Origin: Paenibacillus algorifonticola
GTDB taxonomy: Bacteria > Bacillota > Bacilli > Paenibacillales > Paenibacillaceae
Assembly: GCF_000971975.1 (NCBI RefSeq)
Contig: NZ_KQ040781.1
Span: 23,337 to 87,336, forward strand
Direction of reading: 5' to 3'
Length of the DNA stretch: 64,000 nt
Below the pieces are notes generated by a model. The model saw only the letters and a list, made by a program, of their open reading frames with translations. It was not told where the DNA came from and made no database searches. The position numbers and the translations under genes are program-made. Of the stretch, positions 43,872-53,245 are shown one piece after another. Within the stretch, counting starts at the first letter, position 1. Each line of letters opens with the position of its first letter.

Positions 43872-45425
43872 ATGAAAAACAGAAAACGATTGATTGTTGC
43901 GGCTATGTTGTCTATGACATTGGTTGCAACGGCTTGTTCGAACGGGGCGGGCAGCGAAACGAACGCGCCTTCGCAGAGCAATGCGCCGGACAAAGAAGAA
44001 ACGATTGTACTTACAATCAACCCAAGCACATGGAGCATTCCGACAAATGATGACAACGAAATTCAGAAGTATGTCGAGGAAAAGTATAACGTCAAAATCG
44101 TGAATATGAGAGCGACCGACGAGAACTTCAAGGTCAAAGTGTCGGCGGGCGAAATTCCCGACATTTTTCCTCACAATATTAGCGAAGGAGATATGGTGAA
44201 TTACGCAAGACAAGGCGTAATCGCCAGCATTTCGGTAGACGAAATCAAGCAATATATGCCGACATACACGGCGGACGTGGAAACTGTCGATCCGAATGCG
44301 TGGGATATCGGATTTTATGACGGGAAGAACTGGGGCGTTCCGCGCGTATGGCTGAACGGCTCCTACGGATTCATTCCGACTTACAACGGCGCATGGTTGA
44401 AAGCAATCGGCTATAACGAAGCCCCGAAGACGCTTGAGGAATACGAGGATGTCGTGTACAAGTTCCGGAACAACGATCCGGACCGCAACGGTCAAAAGGA
44501 TACGTACGCTTTTACGACCCGCGGTACAGGCAATCAGCAATTCAACGAGATCTATGCGGCTTACGGCGTAAATCCTTATCAATTCATGTTAGCCGATGAC
44601 GGGACCGTAACGTGGGGAGGTCTCTCCGATCAGGCCAAAGAAGCGTTGAAGCTTCTGCAGAAGTGGTATAAAGACGGCGTTCTTGATCCGGAGTTCTTAA
44701 CGGACAATAACGATACCATTACGCAAAAGTGGAACAACAAAAAAATCGGCATACTCGACCACAATATGTACCATCATCTGTTCAACCAAATCGAGACGAA
44801 TAAGGCAAACGGCATAGAGCCTGTTTATGGCAAAGGTTTGATTGGACCTGCCGGCAAGTCGCTGGCTATGTCCAACGGCGCATTGCAAGTGCCGCTTCTA
44901 TTCGGCGCGCAAGTTGAGAAAGATGAGAAGAAAATGATTAAAATTTTGCAAATTCTTGAAGACTTGGTGAGCAACGATGATGCTTATCTAAAGACGGCGT
45001 TTGGTCTCGAAGGCGTTTCCTATGAACTTAAGGACGGCGCGGCGGAGGCGTTGGAGCCTTATAAGAGCAATAACGACAAGGTGCTCGAATTGGGCTACGG
45101 TGGCTACTACAATCCGCTCGTTGAGCGTAGTCTGTCGATGTGGAAATACCATTTCTCCCCTGCAAAGATGGAATTCAGAGAAACATTGAATGAAGGCATT
45201 GAAACGATTTCGGATCTGCTAGGACCGACGCCATTGGAAGCAAAGTCCAAATATTCCGCAACGCTCAATCCGCTTCAAGACGAATATTATGTAAAAGCGA
45301 TTATCGGAACTGATCATATTGATAAAACATTTGAAGAGTTCAAACAAAATTGGTTGAAATCCGGCGGAGAAGAGATGCTGGAAGAAGCGACTAAAGTGTA
45401 TCAAGAACGTCAAACTGCGAAATAA
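43872..45425 (+). CDS. ABC transporter extracellular solute-binding lipoprotein
   Basis: 517-aa LipO-type binding protein with lipobox VATAC (about residue 22). DPDRNGQKDTYAFTTRGTGN is the family's Ca-loop-like segment. Partner of the two upstream permeases; probably binds arabino- or pectic oligosaccharides given the enzymes downstream. Confidence 0.9.
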   Translation: MKNRKRLIVAAMLSMTLVATACSNGAGSETNAPSQSNAPDKEETIVLTINPSTWSIPTNDDNEIQKYVEEKYNVKIVNMRATDENFKVKVSAGEIPDIFPHNISEGDMVNYARQGVIASISVDEIKQYMPTYTADVETVDPNAWDIGFYDGKNWGVPRVWLNGSYGFIPTYNGAWLKAIGYNEAPKTLEEYEDVVYKFRNNDPDRNGQKDTYAFTTRGTGNQQFNEIYAAYGVNPYQFMLADDGTVTWGGLSDQAKEALKLLQKWYKDGVLDPEFLTDNNDTITQKWNNKKIGILDHNMYHHLFNQIETNKANGIEPVYGKGLIGPAGKSLAMSNGALQVPLLFGAQVEKDEKKMIKILQILEDLVSNDDAYLKTAFGLEGVSYELKDGAAEALEPYKSNNDKVLELGYGGYYNPLVERSLSMWKYHFSPAKMEFRETLNEGIETISDLLGPTPLEAKSKYSATLNPLQDEYYVKAIIGTDHIDKTFEEFKQNWLKSGGEEMLEEATKVYQERQTAK

Positions 45426-45569
45426 GGGTTGGTAACATTGTGATGTAACAGTAATAGGATCGGACTGCCGAGATGGTTGTTAGCCTTCGGGATGACAATT
45501 GGTCAGAGCAGTCCCTTGGTCTTGGCACGAAACGTTTAAACTTCGAGATAAAAAGAAAGGATCTTTCTC

Positions 45570-47003
45570 ATGCCCCCATCCAATACTGGGTTTCCCATTG
45601 TAATTCTTCCCGGCGATTATCCCGATCCGTCCATTGTACGCGTAGGGGACGACTATTACATGACCCACTCTTCATTCGATTATATGCCGGGACTGCTCGT
45701 ATGGCATTCCCGCAATTTAACGGTATGGGAGCCTATCGGACATGCCGTTCATCAGCATGTGGGTTGTATTATGGCACCGGAAATCATCTGGCATGACGGC
45801 CAGTTCTATATATATTTTCCGGCAGCGCGTACGAATTGGGTCGTAACCGCGGAATCTCCCTCAGGCCCATGGAGCGAACCGATTAATTTGCACGTCGGTC
45901 TGATTGATCCCGGGCATGCCGTGGACTCGAAAGGAAGCCGTTATCTCTTTCTGTCTGACGGATACAGAATCCGGTTGGCGGCCGATGGACTCTCGACGAT
46001 CGGCGAGCTCGAGAAGGTATATGAAGGTTGGCGCTACCCTAACGAATGGCGGACCGAAGGCTTTTATCTGGAGTCGCCCAAGATTACGTATCAGAATGGA
46101 TATTACTACATGACGTCCGCGCAAGGCGGAACGGCTGGTCCGGCAACCAGCCATATGATTATATCGGCCAGATCGGAATCGATTGATGGGCCTTGGGAGA
46201 ACTCGCCCTATAATCCAATCGTACGAACCGAGAACCGCATGGAGCGCTGGTGGTCGAAAGGTCACGGAACGCTTGTGGATACGCCCGAGGGAGAATGGCA
46301 CGTCATATATCATGCTTATGAAAATAACTTTGCGACGCTTGGAAGACAGACGCTTATGGAGCCTGTGCAATGGGAAGATGATGGCTGGTTCCGAACGTCG
46401 GAGCAACTTGGCGTAAGCGATTTGCCATCGACCGGAGAAATCGCTTTATCCGACCGGTTCGAGTCAGACCGCTTGAAGCCGCATTGGCATTTCTATGGCC
46501 GTTCAACCGTGACCGGTTACAATGTCGGAAAAGGGAAACTAGAATTGCAAGGTCTTTCCGCTGAAATCGTCGAGCCTTTGTTATGTATTCCATACCATCA
46601 CGCCTATGAAGCTATCGTTTCCCTTCAATTGGATGCAAATACGGAAGGTCGCTTAAGCCTGTTCTACAAGCCTGGCTTCCAATGTGGTGTCGGCTTTAAC
46701 GGCACGCATGTGTTTTCATTCCGCGATCAATATCGGTCCGAGAATACGGAAGTTTTAGAAAATGTCATCATGCTACGTATTGTAAACGATTCCCATGACG
46801 TCGATTTGTATTACGGTTCAGACGGGTCTAATTGGAAGAAGCTGGACCATGGCTTTGAGATGTCCGGGTTTCATAATAATGTGTTAGGGAAGTTTTTAAG
46901 TTTAAGAATCGCTTTGGATGCCGTTGGAAGCGGTAGGGCTTCATTTAGTCATTTCATTTACAACGGTCTTGATGGGAACGTACGGCAAGAGGAGGGCAAA
47001 TAA
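45570..47003 (+). CDS. GH43-family beta-xylosidase/alpha-L-arabinofuranosidase
   Basis: 477-aa cytosolic exo-enzyme with a five-bladed propeller (residues 8-295) and a C-terminal beta-sandwich (about 300-475). Catalytic triad: base D19 in GDYPDPS, pKa-tuning D113 in LIDPGHAVD, acid E168 in FYLESPKI. No signal peptide. AAAGGA precedes ATG by 8 bp. It removes arabinose or xylose side residues from imported oligosaccharides. Confidence 0.9.
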   Translation: MPPSNTGFPIVILPGDYPDPSIVRVGDDYYMTHSSFDYMPGLLVWHSRNLTVWEPIGHAVHQHVGCIMAPEIIWHDGQFYIYFPAARTNWVVTAESPSGPWSEPINLHVGLIDPGHAVDSKGSRYLFLSDGYRIRLAADGLSTIGELEKVYEGWRYPNEWRTEGFYLESPKITYQNGYYYMTSAQGGTAGPATSHMIISARSESIDGPWENSPYNPIVRTENRMERWWSKGHGTLVDTPEGEWHVIYHAYENNFATLGRQTLMEPVQWEDDGWFRTSEQLGVSDLPSTGEIALSDRFESDRLKPHWHFYGRSTVTGYNVGKGKLELQGLSAEIVEPLLCIPYHHAYEAIVSLQLDANTEGRLSLFYKPGFQCGVGFNGTHVFSFRDQYRSENTEVLENVIMLRIVNDSHDVDLYYGSDGSNWKKLDHGFEMSGFHNNVLGKFLSLRIALDAVGSGRASFSHFIYNGLDGNVRQEEGK

Positions 47004-47005
47004 AC

Positions 47006-47739
47006 ATGGACAACGTGATGAAGGTTACAGAGGCACGATAGAAGGGTTAGACATTGAATGGGGAAGAAATACGTTTTGGGCTCCGGAAATCTATTGGCAC
47101 GAGGGTACTTACCATATGTATGTTTCTTATATAAGAGGCGTGCCCGATCGTTGGGGGCACCAAGCGGATATGCTTCATTATACAAGCTCGAATCTTATCA
47201 AGTGGACATTTCAATCCAAATTGAAGATTAGCGACACCAATATCATAGACGCTTGCATTTATCAAATGCCGGACGGCATGTTCAGAATGTGGTTTAAGGA
47301 AAGCAATCACACCTATGCCGCCGAGAGCAGCGATTTGTACGAATGGAAACGGATTGGACCGGTAATCGAGGGACGTTGGCATGAAGGGCCTAACGTATTC
47401 CGGTTCGAAGGGTTTTATTGGATGATCGTGGACGAGTGGAGAGGACAGGGCGTATACCGCTCCAATGATTTGCTTCATTGGGAACGCAACGGGCTTATTC
47501 TCGATCAACCGGGTTCCCGGGAGGATGACGGCACGAACGGCCTTCATGCGGATGTTGTCGTTCAAGGTGAGCATGCGTACATCTTTTATTTCACGCATCC
47601 CGAGAGAACGAACGGTAACGAAGAGTCAACCTACGGAACAAGGCGATCATCGATACAAGCAGCCGAGCTGGAAGTCGTGGGTGGCGTTCTCATTTGCAAT
47701 CGAGATAAACCGTTCGATCTGAAGCTATTACCAGAATAA
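47006..47739 (+). pseudogene. GH43-like gene, N-terminus lost by frameshift/deletion
   Basis: A ribosome site GAGGAGGG and ATG 47006 open a frame that ends after 11 codons (MDNVMKVTEAR). The other frame from about 47022 encodes 235 residues of a GH43-type propeller (GRNTFWAPEIYWHEGTYHMY; HEGPNVFRFEGFYWMIVDEW) down to the stop at 47739. The first blade with the catalytic Asp (usual DP motif) is missing. Without repair the only starts are an in-gene ATG or one inside the upstream gene (46972), so this is probably inactive. Confidence 0.65.
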
Positions 47740-47751
47740 TAGGAGGGTTTA

Positions 47752-48705
47752 ATGAATATGCAGGCTTATTTATTTGTGCATTTTAAAGAAAAGAGAACGC
47801 CGGATGGTGAGCAGGTTTACTTCGGTGTCAGCACGGATGGCTTTAACTGGGAGAAAGTGAATGACGGAAATCCAGTGTTGTGGAGTTATTACGGCGACAA
47901 AGGCGTCAGAGATTTTACAATAACGAGAACAAAGGAAGGCAAGTTCGTTATTCTGGCCACAGATTTAAGTTTGTCATACGGTATGCTGAATCAATATAAC
48001 CATTCATGGGGCGAAGCCGCCCGTAACGGGAGCAAATGTCTGTCACTTTGGGAGTCGGAAGACTTGATTCATTGGTCGGAGCAGAGGATGATCAAGCTCG
48101 GAGATGAAGATTTCGGCTGTTTATGGGCACCTGACATTATATATGACAACAAACAAGATGACTACGTTATTCATTGGTCGTCGGCTCATGCTCGCAACAA
48201 TTATGGATTCAAGGGAATTTTCTATTCCCGTACCAAAGATTTCAAAAATTTCACCAAAGCTCAATTGTTATATCAAAAAGAAGACAGCGGTGTCATCGAC
48301 TCCGCAATGTACGAGGAAGACGGAAGCTATTATATGTTCTTAAAGAGCGAACAAAACCCCGGCAAAAATATTCTAATGAAGTCGGAGGATATAACCGGTC
48401 CATTCAAGCGAGTGGATACGTTTGATAAAAGTATGGAAGATGTAGAGGCTGGATTATATGAAGCGCCAACGGCGGTAAAATTGGAAGACGGAAAATGGTG
48501 CCTGTTCCTGGATTTCTACGGTTGTTCGGCAGAGCAACAAGGGTATGTGCCGTTTATTGCAAACAGTTTGGCAAGCGGGCAGTTCGTAAGATCGGACAAA
48601 TCCTTTACATTCCCATATGGCTTCAAGCACGGTACAATTCTGACCATTACGATGGAGGAATACGAAATATTGAAATCCTACCAAAAGATTCCTTCGAAAT
48701 ACTAG
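47752..48705 (+). CDS. GH43-family glycoside hydrolase
   Basis: 317-aa intracellular protein, compact five-bladed propeller: AYLFVHFKEKRTPDGEQVYF, GVRDFTITRTKEGKF (likely base Asp), WAPDIIYD, SGVIDSAMYEEDG (second Asp) and GLYEAPTAVKLEDG (acid Glu). No extra domain. AGGAGGG just upstream. Last gene of the first half of the locus; substrate likely an arabino- or galacto-oligosaccharide. Confidence 0.85.
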   Translation: MNMQAYLFVHFKEKRTPDGEQVYFGVSTDGFNWEKVNDGNPVLWSYYGDKGVRDFTITRTKEGKFVILATDLSLSYGMLNQYNHSWGEAARNGSKCLSLWESEDLIHWSEQRMIKLGDEDFGCLWAPDIIYDNKQDDYVIHWSSAHARNNYGFKGIFYSRTKDFKNFTKAQLLYQKEDSGVIDSAMYEEDGSYYMFLKSEQNPGKNILMKSEDITGPFKRVDTFDKSMEDVEAGLYEAPTAVKLEDGKWCLFLDFYGCSAEQQGYVPFIANSLASGQFVRSDKSFTFPYGFKHGTILTITMEEYEILKSYQKIPSKY

Positions 48706-48882
48706 CCATACATGATTGACCGAGCAGGGATGGACAGCGATGCTGCCTATTCCTGTTTTTGTCGGTTATTCCCTGAGCGGCACGAAGCTTTTTCCTTTAC
48801 AATTGGCGCTTCATCATGCAATCATAAATAGATACTACTTCCAAGTACAGAAAAGGCAAAATTGACAAGAGGTTGTGTTGAG

Positions 48883-50661
48883 ATGTTCAGTTTAAAGTTC
48901 GCGAGGAGCAGGAAGGCTTTGAAGAGCTTGCCGATTGGGATTCAGCTTTCCGTTCTTGTAGCTATTATATTCGTCATTGTCTTGGTCATTGTATATACCA
49001 ATTATTTGAAAGCAGCTCAAGTTGTGGAGAAGAAAAACAGCGAATATCATATGGAGATGATTGCTCAAATTAATCAGACCATCGCTTCCAACACCGATGC
49101 AATTAAACGAATCTTACTAAGCATCGCTTACAATCCAAAAATTGTGCAGCCATATTTGAACGAGAAGGATCCTGTCAAAAAATATACCCAGTATACGCAA
49201 TTAATGAGCTATATGGCAGACATGAGGAACATGAAGGACGGAATACTGGATATTGCCTTGATCGGCGGCGACGGAACAACGTTTATTTTAAATGGAGATG
49301 TCAATATTCTGACTCCGTTTATAGATGAAATACCTAAAAATCAATTTTTTAATTTTACAGGTGTGCAAAAGCTGCAAATTCATAACATCAACCGGGATGT
49401 TTTAATAGTGGGCAGTCCCATTAATCCGACGATAGATTTCGATGACAACAAGAGATACGGCGTTATATTGATCGTGCTAGATGCCAAGACTATATTAGGA
49501 TCGCCGCCTAGTATGGTTAATATGGGAGGGAGCAAGCTTTATGCATTGGACCGCAACGGGAAAGTGTTCTATACCAATGATGAAGAAGTAAAGACAGGCA
49601 CGCCTTATTCACAGATCAGTTCTGCCGATTCGGACTCCAGCTTTTATATTCAGAGGGGGGAAATTCCTGATATTGGGGGAGAGCTTGTGTTCAAGCTACC
49701 GAAAAGCGAATTGCTGCGGGGGCTGGAAGATATCCGCAAGCAATCGTTGCTGATCCTGCTTGCTTCCTTGCTGGTGCTGTCTATTCCGTTTTTACTTGTC
49801 ATCAACAATATTTTGCGTCCACTGAAAAAGTTAATGCGATTCATGAACGACTTTAAGCTGGGGCATCTTCGCAATCTAAATAACCGAATCAGCCTTCAGG
49901 GATATGCCGAGATCACCAGCATGGCAAGCGATTTCAATCGCATGCTGGATGAGATTGATACGTTAACCAGGCAACTGCTCGATAGCAATACGAAGCTTTA
50001 TCGCGCTGAGCTTGTAAAGAAGCAGTCTGAATTGGCATTTCTGCAAAGCCAGATCAATCCGCATTTTTTATATAATACATTTGAGTCAATCAAAGGATTG
50101 GCCGTAGAGGAAGGTTCGGATAAAATCTTTCATATGGTGAAAGCGCTTGCTTTCGTTTTTCGATACAGCATCAAAGGCACGGATTTTGTAACGCTGCAGG
50201 AAGAATTGACGTTGGTCAAAAGCCATGTACACATCCAGCAAATCCGGTTCGGCAACCGGTTTCGCGTCACCTATTGTATTCCCGATGACTTGTTGTCCCA
50301 CAAAGTTCCGAAGATGATTCTTCAGCCGCTGGTTGAGAACGCCATATTTCACGGTATCGAGCAAAGGACTGGGAACGGGCTTCTCGAGATTACTGTCGAA
50401 CAACTTGAGGGGAACCTTGTGCTGTCCATTTCAGACAATGGAATAGGCATAGACGAGGAGCAGCTTCGAGCGCTGAAGTCCAAATTGTCGGTTATACAGG
50501 ATATGACGGACGATCAGAGGACGAATATCGGTCTCGTTAACGTCAATAACCGGATCAAACTGAACTATGGCGAAGCATTTGGTATAACCATTACAAGCAA
50601 ATATGACACTGGAACGATGGCGGTCATTAATCTACCGCTTCGGAGGGATAACGATGTATAA
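48883..50661 (+). CDS. Sensor histidine kinase, YesM-like
   Basis: 592-aa membrane kinase: TM1 (IQLSVLVAIIFVIVLVIVY), an extracellular sensing domain of about 240 aa, TM2 (LLILLASLLVLSIPFLLVIN), HAMP, His_kinase domain with INPHFLYNTFESIKGLA (phospho-His in PHF) and an ATPase domain (VPKMILQPLVENAIFHGIEQ; DNGIGI). ATG 48883 is chosen over TTG 48862. Its 3' end overlaps the regulator gene by 8 bp. It would sense the extracellular glycan directly or via a binding protein. Confidence 0.9.
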   Translation: MFSLKFARSRKALKSLPIGIQLSVLVAIIFVIVLVIVYTNYLKAAQVVEKKNSEYHMEMIAQINQTIASNTDAIKRILLSIAYNPKIVQPYLNEKDPVKKYTQYTQLMSYMADMRNMKDGILDIALIGGDGTTFILNGDVNILTPFIDEIPKNQFFNFTGVQKLQIHNINRDVLIVGSPINPTIDFDDNKRYGVILIVLDAKTILGSPPSMVNMGGSKLYALDRNGKVFYTNDEEVKTGTPYSQISSADSDSSFYIQRGEIPDIGGELVFKLPKSELLRGLEDIRKQSLLILLASLLVLSIPFLLVINNILRPLKKLMRFMNDFKLGHLRNLNNRISLQGYAEITSMASDFNRMLDEIDTLTRQLLDSNTKLYRAELVKKQSELAFLQSQINPHFLYNTFESIKGLAVEEGSDKIFHMVKALAFVFRYSIKGTDFVTLQEELTLVKSHVHIQQIRFGNRFRVTYCIPDDLLSHKVPKMILQPLVENAIFHGIEQRTGNGLLEITVEQLEGNLVLSISDNGIGIDEEQLRALKSKLSVIQDMTDDQRTNIGLVNVNNRIKLNYGEAFGITITSKYDTGTMAVINLPLRRDNDV

Positions 50662-51562
50662 AGTGTTTCTTGTTGATGATGAGGAGCTGGTCATTAAAAG
50701 CTTGATCGCAAGCGTCGATTGGGGGGCGTACGGATTCGAAATAACCGGTTACGCATTAAGCGGGTCGGAGGCATTCGATGCGATTCAGGCAATCGAACCG
50801 CACCTTGTTTTTACTGATATTCGTATGCCCGGGATTAGTGGATTGGAGCTTATCAAGCAGTTAAAGGATACATCTTCTAGGGCGCTGGTCATCGTGCTCA
50901 GTGGATATGCCGAATTTGCGCTTGCCCAAAAAGCGATCAACTACGGAGCTTTCGGCTATTGCTTAAAGCCGTTTGACGAAATCGAAATTTCCGGTTTTCT
51001 CAAGAATGCCGCAAAACTCATAAAAGATAAAGAAATGACCAAAGACGTAAATATCTTTGAATACTTGGAAACGGGATCTCCGGAATATGCGGAGCAGCTA
51101 AAGAAAATGCTGCTTGCCGCGGGAATCATTCAGAAGAGTGAAGAGGTGGATCGGAACTTTACGGCTGGATTGTGCTTCTCCCCCCCCGTTTGCGACGGTA
51201 CGATGTCAAGCAAATCGCGGCCGGGAGCTCAGCAAGTAAGGAACAGGTCATTCAAAGGCATATTGCAATATGTTGACGAGCATTATCGCGAAGACCTTAC
51301 GATTTCATTTTTATCTGAGCATTTTAATGTCAACGCCAATTATATTAGTCAATTGTTTAGGAAAGAAATGGGTACGACCTTTACGCAATATATAACCGCG
51401 CTGCGAATGGATTATGCTTGCCGCCTTTTGTCGGAAACGGATTTGCCGATTAATGAGGTTGCGGAGCAGTCGGGATACAGCGACTATTTTTATTTTACCC
51501 GAATCTTTAAGCGAGCGAAGGGAACGACCCCAAGCAGCTATCGGGCATCAACTCTATACTGA
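50654..51562 (+). CDS. Response regulator, YesN-like (REC + AraC HTH)
   Basis: 302 aa. Receiver domain at residues 1-120 (FLVDDEE, phospho-Asp in VFTDIRMPG, conserved Lys in CLKPFDE), a short linker, then two helix-turn-helix motifs of AraC type (TISFLSEHFNVNANYISQLF; INEVAEQSGYSDYFYFTRIF). Many YesN-type regulators are 350-540 aa; the linker here is short. It is the likely activator acting on the shared promoter module. Followed by a strong terminator. Confidence 0.9.
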   Translation: MYKVFLVDDEELVIKSLIASVDWGAYGFEITGYALSGSEAFDAIQAIEPHLVFTDIRMPGISGLELIKQLKDTSSRALVIVLSGYAEFALAQKAINYGAFGYCLKPFDEIEISGFLKNAAKLIKDKEMTKDVNIFEYLETGSPEYAEQLKKMLLAAGIIQKSEEVDRNFTAGLCFSPPVCDGTMSSKSRPGAQQVRNRSFKGILQYVDEHYREDLTISFLSEHFNVNANYISQLFRKEMGTTFTQYITALRMDYACRLLSETDLPINEVAEQSGYSDYFYFTRIFKRAKGTTPSSYRASTLY

Positions 51563-51567
51563 CTTTC

Positions 51568-51598
51568 AAATCCCGTCATCGACGGGATTTTTTCTTTA
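51568..51598 (+). terminator. Terminator after the response regulator
   Basis: AAATCCCGTC-ATC-GACGGGATTT with TTTTCTTT tail. Confidence 0.88.
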
Positions 51599-51621
51599 CT
51601 ATTGATAATGATTAGGAGAAC

Positions 51622-51745
51622 ATGGACGATCATTAGCACTATTAGACAAGCAACACAATTAAACAATAAATTGTCCATATTTCCCTAATTGAGCTAAATA
51701 CTCATGCGGAAAGATTTTATATATGATAACTTGTAAAGCGCTTTC
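51622..51745 (+). promoter_or_regulatory. Shared promoter module, copy B, with cre box
   Basis: ATGGAC (51622), GTCCATATTTCCCTAA (51673-51688), AATACTCA (51697-51704) and TTGTAAAGCGCTTTCAA (51731-51747). It matches copy A at 41352-41481; the distances between elements differ by at most two bases, and it drives the GH28-like and GH51 genes. Confidence 0.75.
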
Positions 51746-51775
51746 AATAAATGGGATTAGCGAGGTGTATGGCGA

Positions 51776-53214
51776 GTGAGCAGCGTAGTGACCTATGCTG
51801 CCCCGAAGGGGGCGGTTTTGCTAGATGATTTTAAAGTAAAGGTGCGGGTTCCCGGCGAGGCTTGGCAGCATGTGCCTGTCTATAAGGTCAAGGTAGATAT
51901 GCACGATGTGCGGGAAGCATCCATGTCTAGTTTCGATATGGAGGGAACTGTCGAAGCGGAAATTACGTACCGTCGAGGTGAACTGAAGGATGTTGCTATT
52001 CGTCCTTTGTCGCATTCTATTCGTTACGCAGTCGAAGAAGACACCATTCGATTGACGCTTAATCAACCAAGAAAGCTAGTTATCGAATGCAATGGCGAAC
52101 GGTTCGGCAATTTGCATCTATTTGCGAACCCTATGGAGACGGATGCTCCGAATCCCGACGATTCGAATGTGCTCGCGATTCAGCCGGGAATTCATCGCTT
52201 ACCAGATATTTTACAACAGTTCAATAATAGTACGAACGAACGTCAAGCTCCTGATATTTTGTATTTTGCACCGGGCATGCACTATATCGAAGAGACGGTG
52301 CTTCCCGTTTCATCGGGCAAGACGGTCTATATCGCAGGCGGCGCTATTCTCGTCGGCTCGATCGTATGCGATCATGTGCGGGACGTTGTCATTCGCGGGC
52401 GCGGGTTTATCTACCTAGCTGATTTCCCTCGTTTTTCGGCATTTCGGGGTGTTCGGGTCATCTTCTCCGAGAACATTGCGATAGAAGGGATTACGGTCAT
52501 CGACCCGCCGCATTACAGCGTTTTTATTGGCAAATCGCAAGGAATCTCGATCTGGAATTTCAAGTCGTTCAGCACGCGAGGCTGGTCGGATGGCATCGAT
52601 ATCATGTCAAGCGAGCGGATTCACATTGACGATATCTTCATGCGGAATTCAGACGATTGCATAGCCGTCTACGGTTCGCGCTGGGATTTCTACGGGGACA
52701 CCAGGGGGTAACGGTACGGAATTCCATTCTTTGGGCCGATGTTGCTCATCCCATCATGATTGGCACGCATGGAGATCATCACCGCAATGGCGATGTTATC
52801 GAAGAGCTTCGATTCGAAAATATTGACATTCTTGAACACCATGAACCTCAACCCAACTATTGGGGAGCCATGGCTATTAACGCGGGGGACCGGAATACAG
52901 TTCGGAATGTTGTATTCGAGAACATTCGCGTCGAAGCGATCGAGCAGGGGCAATTGCTCGATATCCGCGTCGTTCATAACGAGGATTATAATCCCGTGCC
53001 TGGCAATCGAATCGAAAATGTTGTATTTCGAGACATTCATTACGCTGGTAAAACGCCGCATCCGTCCCGAATACATGGGTTCGATAATGAACGTATTGTA
53101 GATGGCGTCTTGTTCGATAACTTACGGTTCGGGGATGAACGCGTGGAAGGAAACGGCCACCGAGCTCTTGATATAAACGGTTATGTCCGCAATATCGTAT
53201 TCGTCAAGAAATAA
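51776..53214 (+). pseudogene. GH28-like pectin-lyase-fold glycosidase gene broken by one base
   Basis: Two frames form one protein of about 479 aa. The first (51776-52711) has an N-terminal beta domain and the start of a right-handed beta-helix with WSDGIDIMSSERIHIDD and NSDDCIAVYG, the paired Asp motifs of GH28-type polygalacturonases. It stops at TAA 52709 right after a run of five G (52704-52708). The second continues with GVTVRNSILWADVAHPIMIG to 53214. Six G would restore a single frame; total length 1439 is one short of a multiple of three. GTG start after GAGG. Real mutation or homopolymer error cannot be told apart here. Confidence 0.8.
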
Positions 53215-53245
53215 ACAGACAATGTAAATGAGGGGAAGAAGGACA

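Noticed and set aside
43833..44582. 249-aa minus-strand ORF inside the binding-protein gene
   Set aside because: Shadow of the well-supported lipoprotein gene; no ribosome site or family features.
52700..52712. Programmed -1 frameshift in the GH28-like gene
   Set aside because: No canonical slippery heptamer with downstream pseudoknot is visible; one missing G explains it more simply.
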